A stretch of 63,112 bases of DNA from the NCBI GenBank assembly GCA_035604195.1, contig DATNIY010000007.1, positions 1 to 63,112 of the forward strand, written 5' to 3'. Position 1 is the stretch's first letter; each line of letters starts with the position of its first letter. The stretch is from DATJLY01 sp035604195. GTDB taxonomy: Bacteria > Pseudomonadota > Alphaproteobacteria > ATCC43930 > CGMCC-115725. The notes under the pieces are model-generated. The model had not been told where the DNA came from. It saw only the letters and a program-made list of their open reading frames with translations, and did not search any database. Position numbers and translations under genes: made by a program. Of the stretch, positions 1 through 8,846 are shown piece by piece.

Positions 1-1
1 C

Positions 2-438
<437 letters not shown>

Positions 439-442
<4 letters not shown>

Positions 443-1413
443 ACGATCTGCTGCAGGATCCCGTTGTGTTGCTGGCGGCCGGCGGAGCGCTCGGCATCCT
501 GGTCATTTTCTTCGCCTTCTTCACCCGGTCGCGCAGCCGGGTCGGCCGGCAGGTGGACCGGTTGCGCAGCCGCCTCAAGGGCGAAATCATTGGCTCCGAT
601 CTCAAGCTGAAGCGCGATGCCACCGACGCGCGCCTCATCGACCGCTTCGTCAAACGGCTGACGCCGAAGCCCGAGCTGCTGCGCGAGCGTCTGCAGCGGA
701 CGGGATGGGAGGTCAGCCTCGGCACGTTCGGCCTCGTTTGCTTGGTGATTGCCGCGGTCGCCGGCGGCGGGATGCTGATGTTCGGCTTCTCGCCGATCCT
801 CGCTCTGCCGGTGGCGTTGCTGGCGGGATTGTGGCTGCCGCATCTTGCCGTTGGCTTCCTCGGCCAGCGCCGCGCGATGCGTTTCACCATGCTCTTCCCC
901 GAGGCCATCGGGCTGATGGTGCGCGGCATCAAGTCCGGCTTGCCGATCACCGAATGCTTCCAGATCGTCGGCCGCGAGATCCGCGATCCCGTCGGCAACG
1001 AATTCCGCCAACTGTGCGACCAGATCCGCCTCGGCCAACCGGTCGACCAGGTGCTGTGGGAGACGGCACGACGGGTCGCAACGCCCGAGATGAAGTTCCT
1101 CGTCGTGACGCTCTCGGTGCAGCGGGAAACCGGCGGCAACCTCGCCGAGACGCTCGAGAATCTCGATTCGATTCTGCGCCGCCGCCGGCAGATGAAGCTC
1201 AAGGTGCGGGCGATGTCGTCGGAGGCGCGGGCGAGCGCCGCGATCATCGGCGCGCTTCCCTTCCTGATGATCGCCCTGCTGTCGGTCGTCGACGGCGCCT
1301 ATATCGCGCTGCTGTTCACGCGGCATTTGGGACACCTCATGCTCGCGGGGGGCGTCGCGAGCATGACCTTCGGCGTCCTCGTGATGGCGAAGATGGTGCG
1401 TTTCAACATATGA
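439..1413 (+). CDS. tadB: Tad pilus inner-membrane platform protein TadB
   Basis: A 324-residue type II secretion system F-domain protein. It starts with a transmembrane segment (about residues 8-28, LLAAGGALGILVIFFAFF), has a cytoplasmic region, two central hydrophobic segments (about 97-140), the F domain with the GxPITECF segment near residue 174, and a C-terminal membrane pair. This is the normal TadB architecture. With TadC it forms the inner-membrane platform that couples the CpaF ATPase to pilin assembly. The ATG overlaps the cpaF stop (ATGA). Order cpaF-tadB-tadC is the standard one. Confidence 0.94.
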
Positions 1414-1426
1414 GCATGCGCCGCAA

Positions 1427-2437
1427 ATGAGCGTCCTGAGCGACATCGGCACCGCCGTGATCAGCCCGTTCGGCTGGGCGAGCGACGCGATCTCGGCCCT
1501 CAACGAGACCAGCTCGGCGGCGCTCGCCGGAATCGCCGTGCTGGTGACGTTCATCGTCATCGGCTGCGCCTTCGTGCCGCGCGATGCCATGTCGACGCGA
1601 ATGCGCAGCCATTTGCGCCGGCGCGACAAATTGCGCAACGAGCGCCTGCAGAAGAAGCCGCGCAGCGCGCGAACGCCGCGGGTGCCCGTGGGCATGCTCC
1701 GCCACATTCTCGACCCGCTCAAGCTGCTGAGCGGCGAAGAGGCAAAGCGCAGCACCGAGATCCTGGCGCGCGCCGGCTGGCGCAGCCGCGACGCGCTGCC
1801 GATCTTCATGGCGCTCAGGGCTGCCTTGCCGCTGGCTTTCGGCGCCGGCGCCATCTTCGCCCTCACCGCCAACAGCGAGATGGCGCTCACCTACCGCCTG
1901 CTTGCCACCACCTTCGCCGCGATCATCGGCGCCTATATGCCGATCCTCGGGTTGAACCGGCTGATCGTCCGGCGGCAGAACCAGATCCGCATGCAGCTTC
2001 CCGACGCGCTCGATCTCTTGGTGATTTGCGCCGAGGCCGGTCTCGGACTCGATGCCGGCTTGGGCCGCGTCGTGCGCGAACTCGGCGGCGCGGCGCCGCA
2101 GTTGGCCGACGAGCTCGGGCTCACCGCGGTCGAGCTCGGCTTCTTCCCGGACCGCCGGCAGGCGCTGCAAAATCTCGCCAAGCGCACCGACCTTCCGGCG
2201 ATCCGCGGCGTCGTCAATACGCTCATCCAGACCGAGCGCTACGGCACGCCGCTCGCCAATTCCCTGCGCGTGCTCGCCGCCGAGTTCCGCGACGAGCGGA
2301 TGCTCAAGGCCGAGGAGAAGGCGGCACGGCTGCCGGCGATTCTGACCGTGCCGATGATCGTGTTCATCCTGCCGACGCTGTTCGTCGTGCTGATGGGCCC
2401 GGCCATCATCCAGGTCATGGAGCACTTCCACCACTGA
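1427..2437 (+). CDS. tadC: Tad pilus inner-membrane platform protein TadC
   Basis: A 336-residue F-domain membrane protein, second half of the TadB/TadC platform. There is an N-terminal transmembrane segment (about residues 32-48), a basic cytoplasmic stretch, a central hydrophobic pair (about 128-180), the conserved segment LPDALDLLVICAEAGLGLDA, and a C-terminal hydrophobic end (LTVPMIVFILPTLFVVLMGP). The length is typical. It lies 13 bases after tadB and is the last plus-strand gene of the operon here. The usual downstream tadD is not adjacent; a TadD-like gene sits 3.8 kb away on the other strand. Confidence 0.93.
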   Translation: MSVLSDIGTAVISPFGWASDAISALNETSSAALAGIAVLVTFIVIGCAFVPRDAMSTRMRSHLRRRDKLRNERLQKKPRSARTPRVPVGMLRHILDPLKLLSGEEAKRSTEILARAGWRSRDALPIFMALRAALPLAFGAGAIFALTANSEMALTYRLLATTFAAIIGAYMPILGLNRLIVRRQNQIRMQLPDALDLLVICAEAGLGLDAGLGRVVRELGGAAPQLADELGLTAVELGFFPDRRQALQNLAKRTDLPAIRGVVNTLIQTERYGTPLANSLRVLAAEFRDERMLKAEEKAARLPAILTVPMIVFILPTLFVVLMGPAIIQVMEHFHH

Positions 2438-2458
2438 GCGCGCCCGAGGCGCGGGCGC

Positions 2459-3175
2459 TTAGGCGCGTGCGCCGCCGGCCTGCCGCACGGTCGCCGCCGT
2501 TTGCCCGAACAGGATCTTGGCCGCGGCCGGATCGATGGCAGGGGCGCCGCGGTACTGCTTGCCGATCTCGTAGGCGCGCTTCACCGCCGGGCGCTCTTGG
2601 ATGGTCTCGAACCAGCGCTTGAGATTGGGGAAGTCCTCGAGCTTCTGGCCCTGCCGTTGGTAGGGACGGATCCAGGGATAGGAGGCCATGTCGGCAATCG
2701 AATAGGGACCGGCGACGAATTCGCGATCGGCGAGCCGATGGTCGAGCACGGCATAAAGCCGGCTCGTCTCGTTGACGTAGCGGTCGATCGCGTAGGGCAG
2801 CTTCTCCGGGGCGTAGATCGTGAAATGATGGTTCTGCCCGGCCATCGGACCGAGCCCGCCCATCTGCCAGAACAGCCACTGCACCGCCTCGAAGCGGCCG
2901 CGCAGATCCTTGGCGAGGAACTTGCCGGTCTTCTCGGCGAGATAAAGGAGGATGGCGCCGGATTCGAAGACGCTGACGGGCGCGCCCGGCTCGGCGGGGT
3001 CGCGGTCGACGATCGCGGGCATGCGATTGTTGGGGCCGATCTTGAGAAACTCGGGATTGAACTGCTCGCCCTTGCTGATATTGACCGGGAAAATCTTGTA
3101 AGGGAGGCCCGTCTCCTCGAGAAAGATGGTGATCTTGTGGCCATTGGGCGTTGGCCAGTAGTGGAGATCGATCAC
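2459..3175 (-). CDS. Glutathione S-transferase family protein (YfcG/YghU-like)
   Basis: A 238-residue soluble GST-fold protein. The N-terminal thioredoxin-like domain has the start MIDLHYWPTPNGHKITIFLEE in approximate form, with the TPNG stretch that in the Nu-class disulfide-bond oxidoreductases YfcG/YghU carries the active-site Thr-x-Asn. NNRMPAIVD and the VFESGAILLYLAEK glutathione-binding segment follow, then an all-helical C-terminal domain. I chose the GTG at 3175 because the family begins at this residue and GGAGG lies 9 bases upstream; an in-frame TTG lies 7 codons further up. It is convergent with tadC, and its link to the thi operon is positional only. Confidence 0.88.
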   Translation of the reverse strand: MIDLHYWPTPNGHKITIFLEETGLPYKIFPVNISKGEQFNPEFLKIGPNNRMPAIVDRDPAEPGAPVSVFESGAILLYLAEKTGKFLAKDLRGRFEAVQWLFWQMGGLGPMAGQNHHFTIYAPEKLPYAIDRYVNETSRLYAVLDHRLADREFVAGPYSIADMASYPWIRPYQRQGQKLEDFPNLKRWFETIQERPAVKRAYEIGKQYRGAPAIDPAAAKILFGQTAATVRQAGGARA

Positions 3176-3220
3176 GTCGCTTGTCCTCCGTTCCAACCGG
3201 TCTGAGACTGACTCGTTCGA

Positions 3221-3883
3221 TCAGCGTTTCTGACTATGGGGATCGGTCGCGCCGGCGGCAAGAGCGGCGCCGATGCTGGCAATGAGCGCGCTTACGGCCG
3301 CGCCCGGATCCTCGGCCGCCATCACCGCGCCCATGACCGCAACGCCGGCCGCTCCGGCGGCGATGCAGTCGCGCGCGTTGGCGGCATCGATGCCGCCGAG
3401 CGCGATGATCGGGAGGGTCGCGCCCTGCACCGCGCGCGCGAGCCCGGCGAGGCCCAGCGCGGGACCATATCCGGGCTTGCTGGCACTGGCGAAGATCGGG
3501 CTCAGGCTGACGTAGTCGGCGCCCGCCGCTGCGGCGCGTTCGACGCCCGCGCGATCATGCGCGGAGATTCCGAGCAGCATGGTCGCGGGAAGCTGCGCGC
3601 GCGCCGCGGCGGGCGATGGCTCGTCCGGAAGATGGACGGCCCCCGCCCCGGCGGCGAGCGCCGCGGCGACGTCCTCATGCACGCCGACGCGCGCCTGCCA
3701 CGGCCGGCCGATGGCGACGAGGCGGCGCAGCAGCACGAGCCGCGCCTCGGGCGAAAGATCTTTCTCGCGCAGGCTCAGCCAGCGGCAGCCGGCGGCGAAG
3801 GCGGCGCGCGCGACCGCCTCGAGCGGCCGGCGCGATTGGCTTCGGTCGGTGATGACGAGAAGCGGCGGCTGCGGCAGCGTCAA
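3221..3883 (-). CDS. thiE: Thiamine-phosphate synthase ThiE
   Basis: A 220-residue TIM-barrel enzyme that joins the HMP-pyrophosphate and thiazole-phosphate moieties to give thiamine phosphate. Visible motifs are LLVITDR at the N-terminus, LREKDLS (pyrophosphate-binding Lys/Asp), and the C-terminal IIALGGIDAANA phosphate-binding loop. The best start is a TTG whose last bases overlap the thiG stop (TTGA), consistent with the overlapping style of this operon. It is the last gene of thiO-thiS-thiG-thiE under the upstream TPP riboswitch. No thiC or thiD lies in the window. Confidence 0.93.
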   Translation of the reverse strand: MTLPQPPLLVITDRSQSRRPLEAVARAAFAAGCRWLSLREKDLSPEARLVLLRRLVAIGRPWQARVGVHEDVAAALAAGAGAVHLPDEPSPAAARAQLPATMLLGISAHDRAGVERAAAAGADYVSLSPIFASASKPGYGPALGLAGLARAVQGATLPIIALGGIDAANARDCIAAGAAGVAVMGAVMAAEDPGAAVSALIASIGAALAAGATDPHSQKR

Positions 3884-4659
3884 CCGCCGACCAGACCGAG
3901 CTGCGGGCTCGAGGGTTCGGCGAGAGTGCGCTTCGGAATGCGGCCGGCGAGCCGCGCCGCACGGCCGGCCTCGACCGCAAGCCGCATCGCCGCCGCCATG
4001 CGCGTGGGATCGTGCGCCTTGGCGACGGCGGTGTTGAGCAGCACGCCGTCGCAGCCCAATTCCATCGCCTTCGCCGCGTCGGACGCGGTGCCGATGCCGG
4101 CATCGAGAATGACCGGCACCGGGCTGGTCGCGACGATGCGCTCGATCGCATAGGGATTGATGATGCCGAGTCCGGTGCCGATCGGCGAGCCCAGCGGCAT
4201 CACCGCCGCCGCGCCCAGATCCGCCAGTTTGCGGCAGGTCACGGGATCATCGTTGCAGTAGGGCAGCACGGTGAAGCCCTTGCGCACGAGCTCCTCGGTC
4301 GCGCGCAGGAGCTGCTCGACATCGGGATAAAGCGTCTCGCGATCGCCGATGATCTCGAGTTTCACCCAGTTCGTCTCGAGCGCCTCGCGCCCCAGCTCCG
4401 CCGTCAGCAGCGCATCACGCACCGTGGCGCAGCCGGCCGTGTTCGGCAGTAGCGCAAAGCGTTCATCGAGCAGATCGACGAGGCTTTCCGCATAAGCCTC
4501 GAGACTGATGCGCCGGATCGCCACCGTCACCAGCGCGGGTGCGCCGGCCGCGAGCGCATCCAGCATCGCCTGCTGATTGGGATAGCCGCCGCTGCCCATG
4601 AAGAGGCGCGCGGAAAAGCTTCGGCCAGCGATGACGAGCTGATCGGGTGCCGCGGTCAT
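3880..4659 (-). CDS. thiG: Thiazole synthase ThiG
   Basis: A 259-residue TIM-barrel enzyme forming the thiamin thiazole from 1-deoxyxylulose 5-phosphate, dehydroglycine and ThiS-thiocarboxylate. Family signatures are RLFMGSGGYPN near the N-terminus, ALVTVAIRR, LLPNTAGC, NWVKLEIIGD (Schiff-base lysine), PVILDAGIGTASDAA and the GVLLNTAVAKAHDP C-terminal stretch. The length matches the family. It is 8 bases downstream of thiS. The glycine oxidase upstream supplies the imine, as in Bacillus-type aerobic thiazole synthesis. Confidence 0.96.
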   Translation of the reverse strand: MTAAPDQLVIAGRSFSARLFMGSGGYPNQQAMLDALAAGAPALVTVAIRRISLEAYAESLVDLLDERFALLPNTAGCATVRDALLTAELGREALETNWVKLEIIGDRETLYPDVEQLLRATEELVRKGFTVLPYCNDDPVTCRKLADLGAAAVMPLGSPIGTGLGIINPYAIERIVATSPVPVILDAGIGTASDAAKAMELGCDGVLLNTAVAKAHDPTRMAAAMRLAVEAGRAARLAGRIPKRTLAEPSSPQLGLVGG

Positions 4660-4667
4660 GGCCGGCC

Positions 4668-4874
4668 TCAGCCGCCGCCGAACGGGCGGACGATTTCGAC
4701 CTCGTCGCCCGCTTCCAGCGCCGCCTCGCGCCAGGCGCGCGACGGCACGACCGTACCGTTCACGGCGACGGCCAGTCCGCGCGCTTGCGCAATGCCGCGC
4801 GCGCTCAACAGCTCGGCCACGGTCGCTGCGGTCAAGGCCTCTTCCGCGCCATTGATGCGAATGGTGGCGTTCAT
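4668..4874 (-). CDS. thiS: Sulfur carrier protein ThiS
   Basis: A 68-residue beta-grasp protein ending in VRPFGGG. Its C-terminal Gly-Gly is adenylated and converted to the thiocarboxylate that donates sulfur to ThiG. The hydrophobic core pattern (TVAELLSARG, LAVAVNGTVV, AGDEVEIVRPFGGG) is standard. The ATG overlaps the thiO stop (ATGA), so expression is coupled. ThiF, the activating enzyme, is not in the window. Confidence 0.95.
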   Translation of the reverse strand: MNATIRINGAEEALTAATVAELLSARGIAQARGLAVAVNGTVVPSRAWREAALEAGDEVEIVRPFGGG

Positions 4875-6037
4875 GCCTCCTCCTTGGCCGCCGCGGCGAA
4901 ACGCTCGATCGTGAACGGGAGCAGCGCCTCCTCCATCTCGCCCGACAAGATGAACCGCGACAAGCCGTCCGCGGTGATCGGGGTCAGCAGGATACCGTTT
5001 CGATGATGCCCCGTCGCCAGCACCAGCCCCTCGATCGCGGTCGGCCCCAAGAGGGGGGCATCGTCGCGCGAACCAGGACGAAATCCGACCGACATCTCGT
5101 CGATCGGCAAATCCTCGATGCCGGGGATCGCGCGCCACGCCCCTTCGAGGAGCGAAAAGATCCCGCCGGCGGTAAGATTGCCGTCGAAGCCGCGCTCTTC
5201 AACGGTTGCGCCGATGACGAGGCGCCCGTCGCGGCGCGGCACCAGATAGACCTTGGGCGTCCACACGACGTGGCGCAAGAGCGGCGCCGCCGCATCCATG
5301 CGCAAGGCCAGCATCTGACCCTTGATCGGCCGCACCGGCGGGCGCAGCGGCGGCGGCAGGCCGGCGATCTCGCCCGACCAAGCGCCGGCGGCCAGCACGA
5401 CCACCTCGGCGGCGTGTCTCGCTTCGCCGAGCCGCAGGCCAGTGACGCGACCGCCGCTGATATCGACGGCACTCACCGCGGTATGCTCGTGCAGCTTGCC
5501 GCCGACGGCGAGAAAGGCGCGTTTGAGCGCGCGCACGACGCAACGATTCTCGACCTGATGGTCCGCGGCGCAATAGACCGCGCCGGCGAGTTGCGGATGG
5601 AGGTGCGGCTCGCGCTGGCGCGCGGCGGCCGGGGTCAGCCATTCGAGCACCACGCCCTCGCCGCACTGAAACTCGTAGTTGAAGCGCAGCTGCGCCACAT
5701 CGTCGCGGGTGAGCGCGACCACGAGCGTGCCCTCGCGGCGCAGCTCGACATCGATCCCGGCGACCGCTTCGAGCTCCGCGGCGAAATCCGGCCACAGCTC
5801 CTGGCTGCGGCGGTTGAGCGCATGCAGCGCCCGCTCGCCCGGCTCGGTCTCGACCCCGGCCGCCAGCATCCCCGCCGCGGCCCAGCTCGCGCCGCGTCCG
5901 GCCTCGCCGCGCTCGAAGACATCGACCGAACAGCCGGCAGCGGCAAGCCGCCAGCCGATCGACAATCCGATGACGCCGCCGCCGACAATGGCGACGGCGG
6001 GCTTGCGGTGGTGTGACAGAGAAGAGCGGTCGCGAAT
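4871..6037 (-). CDS. thiO: Glycine oxidase ThiO, with a non-ATG start
   Basis: An FAD-dependent oxidase that converts glycine to the imine needed by ThiG. The dinucleotide-binding fold AVAIVGGGVIGLSIGW, the FAD loop VFERGEAGRGASWAAAG, and the C-terminal GHHRNGILLTPITADG are clear. The reading frame that contains GGGVIG has no ATG or GTG; the first TTG (5965) falls inside that motif and would delete it. I therefore place the start upstream at ATT (6035-6037), 6 bases after the AAGGGAG at the riboswitch 3' end; a CTG at 6017-6019 is the alternative. The stop overlaps thiS. Function is secure, the start codon is not. Confidence 0.88.
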   Translation of the reverse strand: MRDRSSLSHHRKPAVAIVGGGVIGLSIGWRLAAAGCSVDVFERGEAGRGASWAAAGMLAAGVETEPGERALHALNRRSQELWPDFAAELEAVAGIDVELRREGTLVVALTRDDVAQLRFNYEFQCGEGVVLEWLTPAAARQREPHLHPQLAGAVYCAADHQVENRCVVRALKRAFLAVGGKLHEHTAVSAVDISGGRVTGLRLGEARHAAEVVVLAAGAWSGEIAGLPPPLRPPVRPIKGQMLALRMDAAAPLLRHVVWTPKVYLVPRRDGRLVIGATVEERGFDGNLTAGGIFSLLEGAWRAIPGIEDLPIDEMSVGFRPGSRDDAPLLGPTAIEGLVLATGHHRNGILLTPITADGLSRFILSGEMEEALLPFTIERFAAAAKEEA

Positions 6038-6041
6038 GGCG

Positions 6042-6120
6042 GACTCCCTTCGCTGGTATTATCCAGACAGGTTCAGTGGGTGTGATCTCAGCCGGCGCAT
6101 GCGGCGCCGGCACCCCAGCC
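6042..6120 (-). promoter_or_regulatory. TPP (THI-box) riboswitch upstream of thiOSGE
   Basis: Read on the minus strand the conserved TPP aptamer parts appear in order: GGCT (P1 5' strand), GGGGTGCC, a GC-rich P3 hairpin, GGCTGAGATCACACCC, ACTGAACCTGTCTGG, ATAATACCAGCGAAGGGAG and AGTC (P1 3' strand). The aptamer ends only a few bases before thiO, and its terminal AAGGGAG is also the best Shine-Dalgarno sequence. Ligand binding would therefore hide the ribosome site, which points to translational control. Confidence 0.96.
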
Positions 6121-6238
6121 GTCGCCGATTCTGAGCGGACGGGTGGCGCCGTGGCAAGCGCTTTCTTGGGAGATGACGGAATGCGGCAGCTGGCCGCAGG
6201 CAGTGGAGGGAACGGCGCTGGTCCGGCGCCGTCGGGGC

Positions 6239-7975
6239 TCAGTCGCCGGAAGAGGACGCCTTGGGTGCGGCCGCGACCGCCTGCGGCGCTGTCGCGTCGC
6301 CCGACGCAGCCGGCGTCGTCGAAGACACCCGCAGGATCGCCGGCTCGACGCCGCCGACGGCGCGGATCACCTCGACGGCCGCCTTGGCTGCGTCGACCGA
6401 GGTCAGCTCCGAAGTGCGGACGACGAACCAGACGCGGTGCTCGCGATCGACGGTGCGCGTCATCGCCAGAATGATGCCCTTATCCGCGAACCGATCGACC
6501 AGACGCTTCGCCGAGGCTTCGACGGAGAAGGAGCCGAGCTGCACCACGAAGTGCTCGCCGGCGCCGCCGGCAATCACCGTGTGAGCGGCGTGTTGGCGCG
6601 ACGCAGCGGCGGGATGCGCGGCTTCCGGCTCGGCGGGGATTGCCTTTGCCTGCTGAACCGGCGGCGCGGCTTCCGGCGCAGGCGAGGCAGGCGGCGCAGG
6701 CGAGGCGGGGTCCACCTCCGCGACTTTCGGCGGCTCGGCCGGAGCCGGCGGGGCCGGGTCCGTCTCGGCGACTTTCGGCGGCTCGGCCGGCGCGGGCGCG
6801 GCAGTCGGCGCCGCAGCTTGTGCTTGAGCGGCTGGCGGGGTCTCGACCAATTGGACGGGAGCCGAGCTGGCGGGCGCCGGCGGGGCGTCGACCGCGGCAG
6901 GCGCGGACCATGGCGCGGCTTGCGCCTGCTGCGCCGGCGGCGCCCCAGCCGCGACGGGCGCAGGATTTGGCGGCGTGGGCATTGCCGCTTGTGCCGTCTT
7001 GGCCGGTGTCGGGGCCGCGATCCCAGCCGAGATTTCCGCGGGCTTTGCCGGCCGAGCCGCCGATGCGGTCATCGCCGGAAGCGGCGTGCCCTGGATATGA
7101 GCGGCGGGAGCGGCAGCCATTGACCGCGCGGGTGCCGCCGCCACCGAAACCGCCGCACCATGCAGCTCGGCGCCGAGAATGGCGGTGGTGCGCTGGCCTT
7201 CGTCCATGCCGCGCAGCGACGCGTAATAGGAGAGGTTGTTCTGCACCGCGTGCTCGTCCAGCACTTCGCGTGCCGTCGCCGCGGCCCGGATCTCGTCGCC
7301 GGCGAGGCCATAGGCGAGCGCGAGGTTGAGCCGATAGCGCGGCGATGCATCCGGCGCGTTCGCAATCCCGGAGAGCGCGGTGATGGCGCGGTCATAATTG
7401 CCGGCGAGCGCCAGGGACATGCCGTAATTGTTGCGGAAGCTGACGCTGCCGGGGTCGAGCTCGAGCGCGTGCTGATAATCCTGCTGCGCGAGTTCGTGAC
7501 GCCCCATCATGTCATGCGCGATGCCGAGCGTGTTGTAGAGCCGCGGATCGTTGTCGCGCTTGGCGAGCGCCGAACGCAACTCCGCCATTGCCGCGTCCGG
7601 GTGGTTGTCGGCGAGCAGCGCCAACGCCAGGCCGCGATGCAGGTCGGGATCATCCGGCGCGAGCGCGAGCGCGGCACGCCAGGCGTCGGCGGCGTCGGCA
7701 TATTTCTGCATCCCCATGTAGATCGAGCCGAGCCGGCTCAGCGGCACCGGGTCTTGCGGGTTCATATCGTGAACCTGCTTGTAGATCCGTTCCGCCGAAA
7801 TCGTGTCGCCGCCGGACATGGATTCGTCGGCGACCTGCAGAAGCATCGCGGCCTTCTGACCGTCCTGCGCCTTCTCGGCCGATGGTCCGCTGCTGGCGCA
7901 AGCGGCCAAGGCCAGAATCAGGGCGAGCGCGGTCGCGGCGCCCCCAAGCTGAACGAAGCGTCGCTGCGGCGGCAT
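6239..7975 (-). CDS. TadD-like TPR lipoprotein with C-terminal SPOR domain
   Basis: A 578-residue predicted lipoprotein. The signal peptide ends in LALAAC (lipobox Cys26). Residues 40-270 hold about six TPR units (SRLGSIYMGMQKYADAADAW; LALDPD-type repeats; NNYGMSLALAGNYDRAITAL) closest in feel to TadD of Tad pili. A low-complexity Pro/Ala linker of about 200 residues follows, including duplicated PPKVAE units. The C-terminus (about 495-570, FVVQLGSFSVEASAKRLVDR) is a peptidoglycan-binding SPOR domain. I start at 7975 to give an intact signal peptide. The TPR-to-TadD link is inference supported by tadABC nearby. Confidence 0.85.
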   Translation of the reverse strand: MPPQRRFVQLGGAATALALILALAACASSGPSAEKAQDGQKAAMLLQVADESMSGGDTISAERIYKQVHDMNPQDPVPLSRLGSIYMGMQKYADAADAWRAALALAPDDPDLHRGLALALLADNHPDAAMAELRSALAKRDNDPRLYNTLGIAHDMMGRHELAQQDYQHALELDPGSVSFRNNYGMSLALAGNYDRAITALSGIANAPDASPRYRLNLALAYGLAGDEIRAAATAREVLDEHAVQNNLSYYASLRGMDEGQRTTAILGAELHGAAVSVAAAPARSMAAAPAAHIQGTPLPAMTASAARPAKPAEISAGIAAPTPAKTAQAAMPTPPNPAPVAAGAPPAQQAQAAPWSAPAAVDAPPAPASSAPVQLVETPPAAQAQAAAPTAAPAPAEPPKVAETDPAPPAPAEPPKVAEVDPASPAPPASPAPEAAPPVQQAKAIPAEPEAAHPAAASRQHAAHTVIAGGAGEHFVVQLGSFSVEASAKRLVDRFADKGIILAMTRTVDREHRVWFVVRTSELTSVDAAKAAVEVIRAVGGVEPAILRVSSTTPAASGDATAPQAVAAAPKASSSGD

Positions 7976-8104
7976 GGTTCGGTTCCGAGACGCGGGCTGT
8001 CTGGGCACGCGCCAAGTGTCGGCGTCCGTCCTTACCAAAGCGTGAAGATCGCGCGGTTTGGCGCGTCATTCGCGCGTAGATTTAGGAAAACGCCGGCAAC
8101 AGGC

Positions 8105-8788
8105 TCAGACCATGCTGGCGAGCAAATTGACCGCGAGCGCCAGGATGATGGTGTTGAACAGAAAGGAAAGGACGCCGTGCGCGAGCGCGAGCCGGCGGAT
8201 CCGGTGGGAGGTGACCTGAACGTCGGAGACCTGGCAGGTCATCCCGATCACGAAGGAGAAGTAAAGGAAATCCCAGTAATCCGGCGCCGGCTCGCCGGGG
8301 AAGGCGAGACCGCCGTCATCGCCGGGATCGGCGTCGGCGTCGCCATAGAAGAGGTGGGCGTAGCGGAAAGAGAAAGTGGTGTGGGTCAGCGTCCAGGACG
8401 CTGCGACGGCGAGACCGCCGAGCACGAGCCGCAAAATCGTCGCGCGCCACCCAGCCGCGGCACCGCCATGCACCAGGAAGCCGAGGGCCAGGAGGCTGAC
8501 GGTGGCGCTGGCGACCAGAATGAAAAAGATCACCCAGCCGTGCTCGTCCTCCTCGCGGGCATGGTGCCTGATGCGCTCGACCGTGGCGCCCTTGATCGCC
8601 AGCGCGGTGAGCGCCAGAAACAGCGCCACCCCCGCCACCCAGCCGAGCGCAATGCGGAACGGCAAGCCGAATTGCCCCGGTCCCAGCACGGCCACGGTGC
8701 CGCCGATGACCGCGCAAAGCGCCAAGCGCGGTCCGGCGGTGAGACGTTGGAAAAGGGCGATGCGGCGAACAGCCGGCGGGACGGTCAT
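8105..8788 (-). CDS. DUF1345 family integral membrane protein
   Basis: A 227-residue protein with about five transmembrane segments. The ending DYWDFLYFSFVIGMTCQVSD is the DUF1345 signature, followed by VTSHRIRRLALAHGVLSFLF. The family has no established biochemical role. The ATG at 8788 gives an N-terminus that starts just before the first membrane helix; the longer ORF upstream is basic, low-complexity sequence. It stands alone between two minus-strand genes. Confidence 0.85.
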   Translation of the reverse strand: MTVPPAVRRIALFQRLTAGPRLALCAVIGGTVAVLGPGQFGLPFRIALGWVAGVALFLALTALAIKGATVERIRHHAREEDEHGWVIFFILVASATVSLLALGFLVHGGAAAGWRATILRLVLGGLAVAASWTLTHTTFSFRYAHLFYGDADADPGDDGGLAFPGEPAPDYWDFLYFSFVIGMTCQVSDVQVTSHRIRRLALAHGVLSFLFNTIILALAVNLLASMV

Positions 8789-8846
8789 TCCTGCCTCGGG
8801 CGATCGCGGCTTTCCCGGCGGTTTGCCTGGTCGCGCCCGTCCGAGC

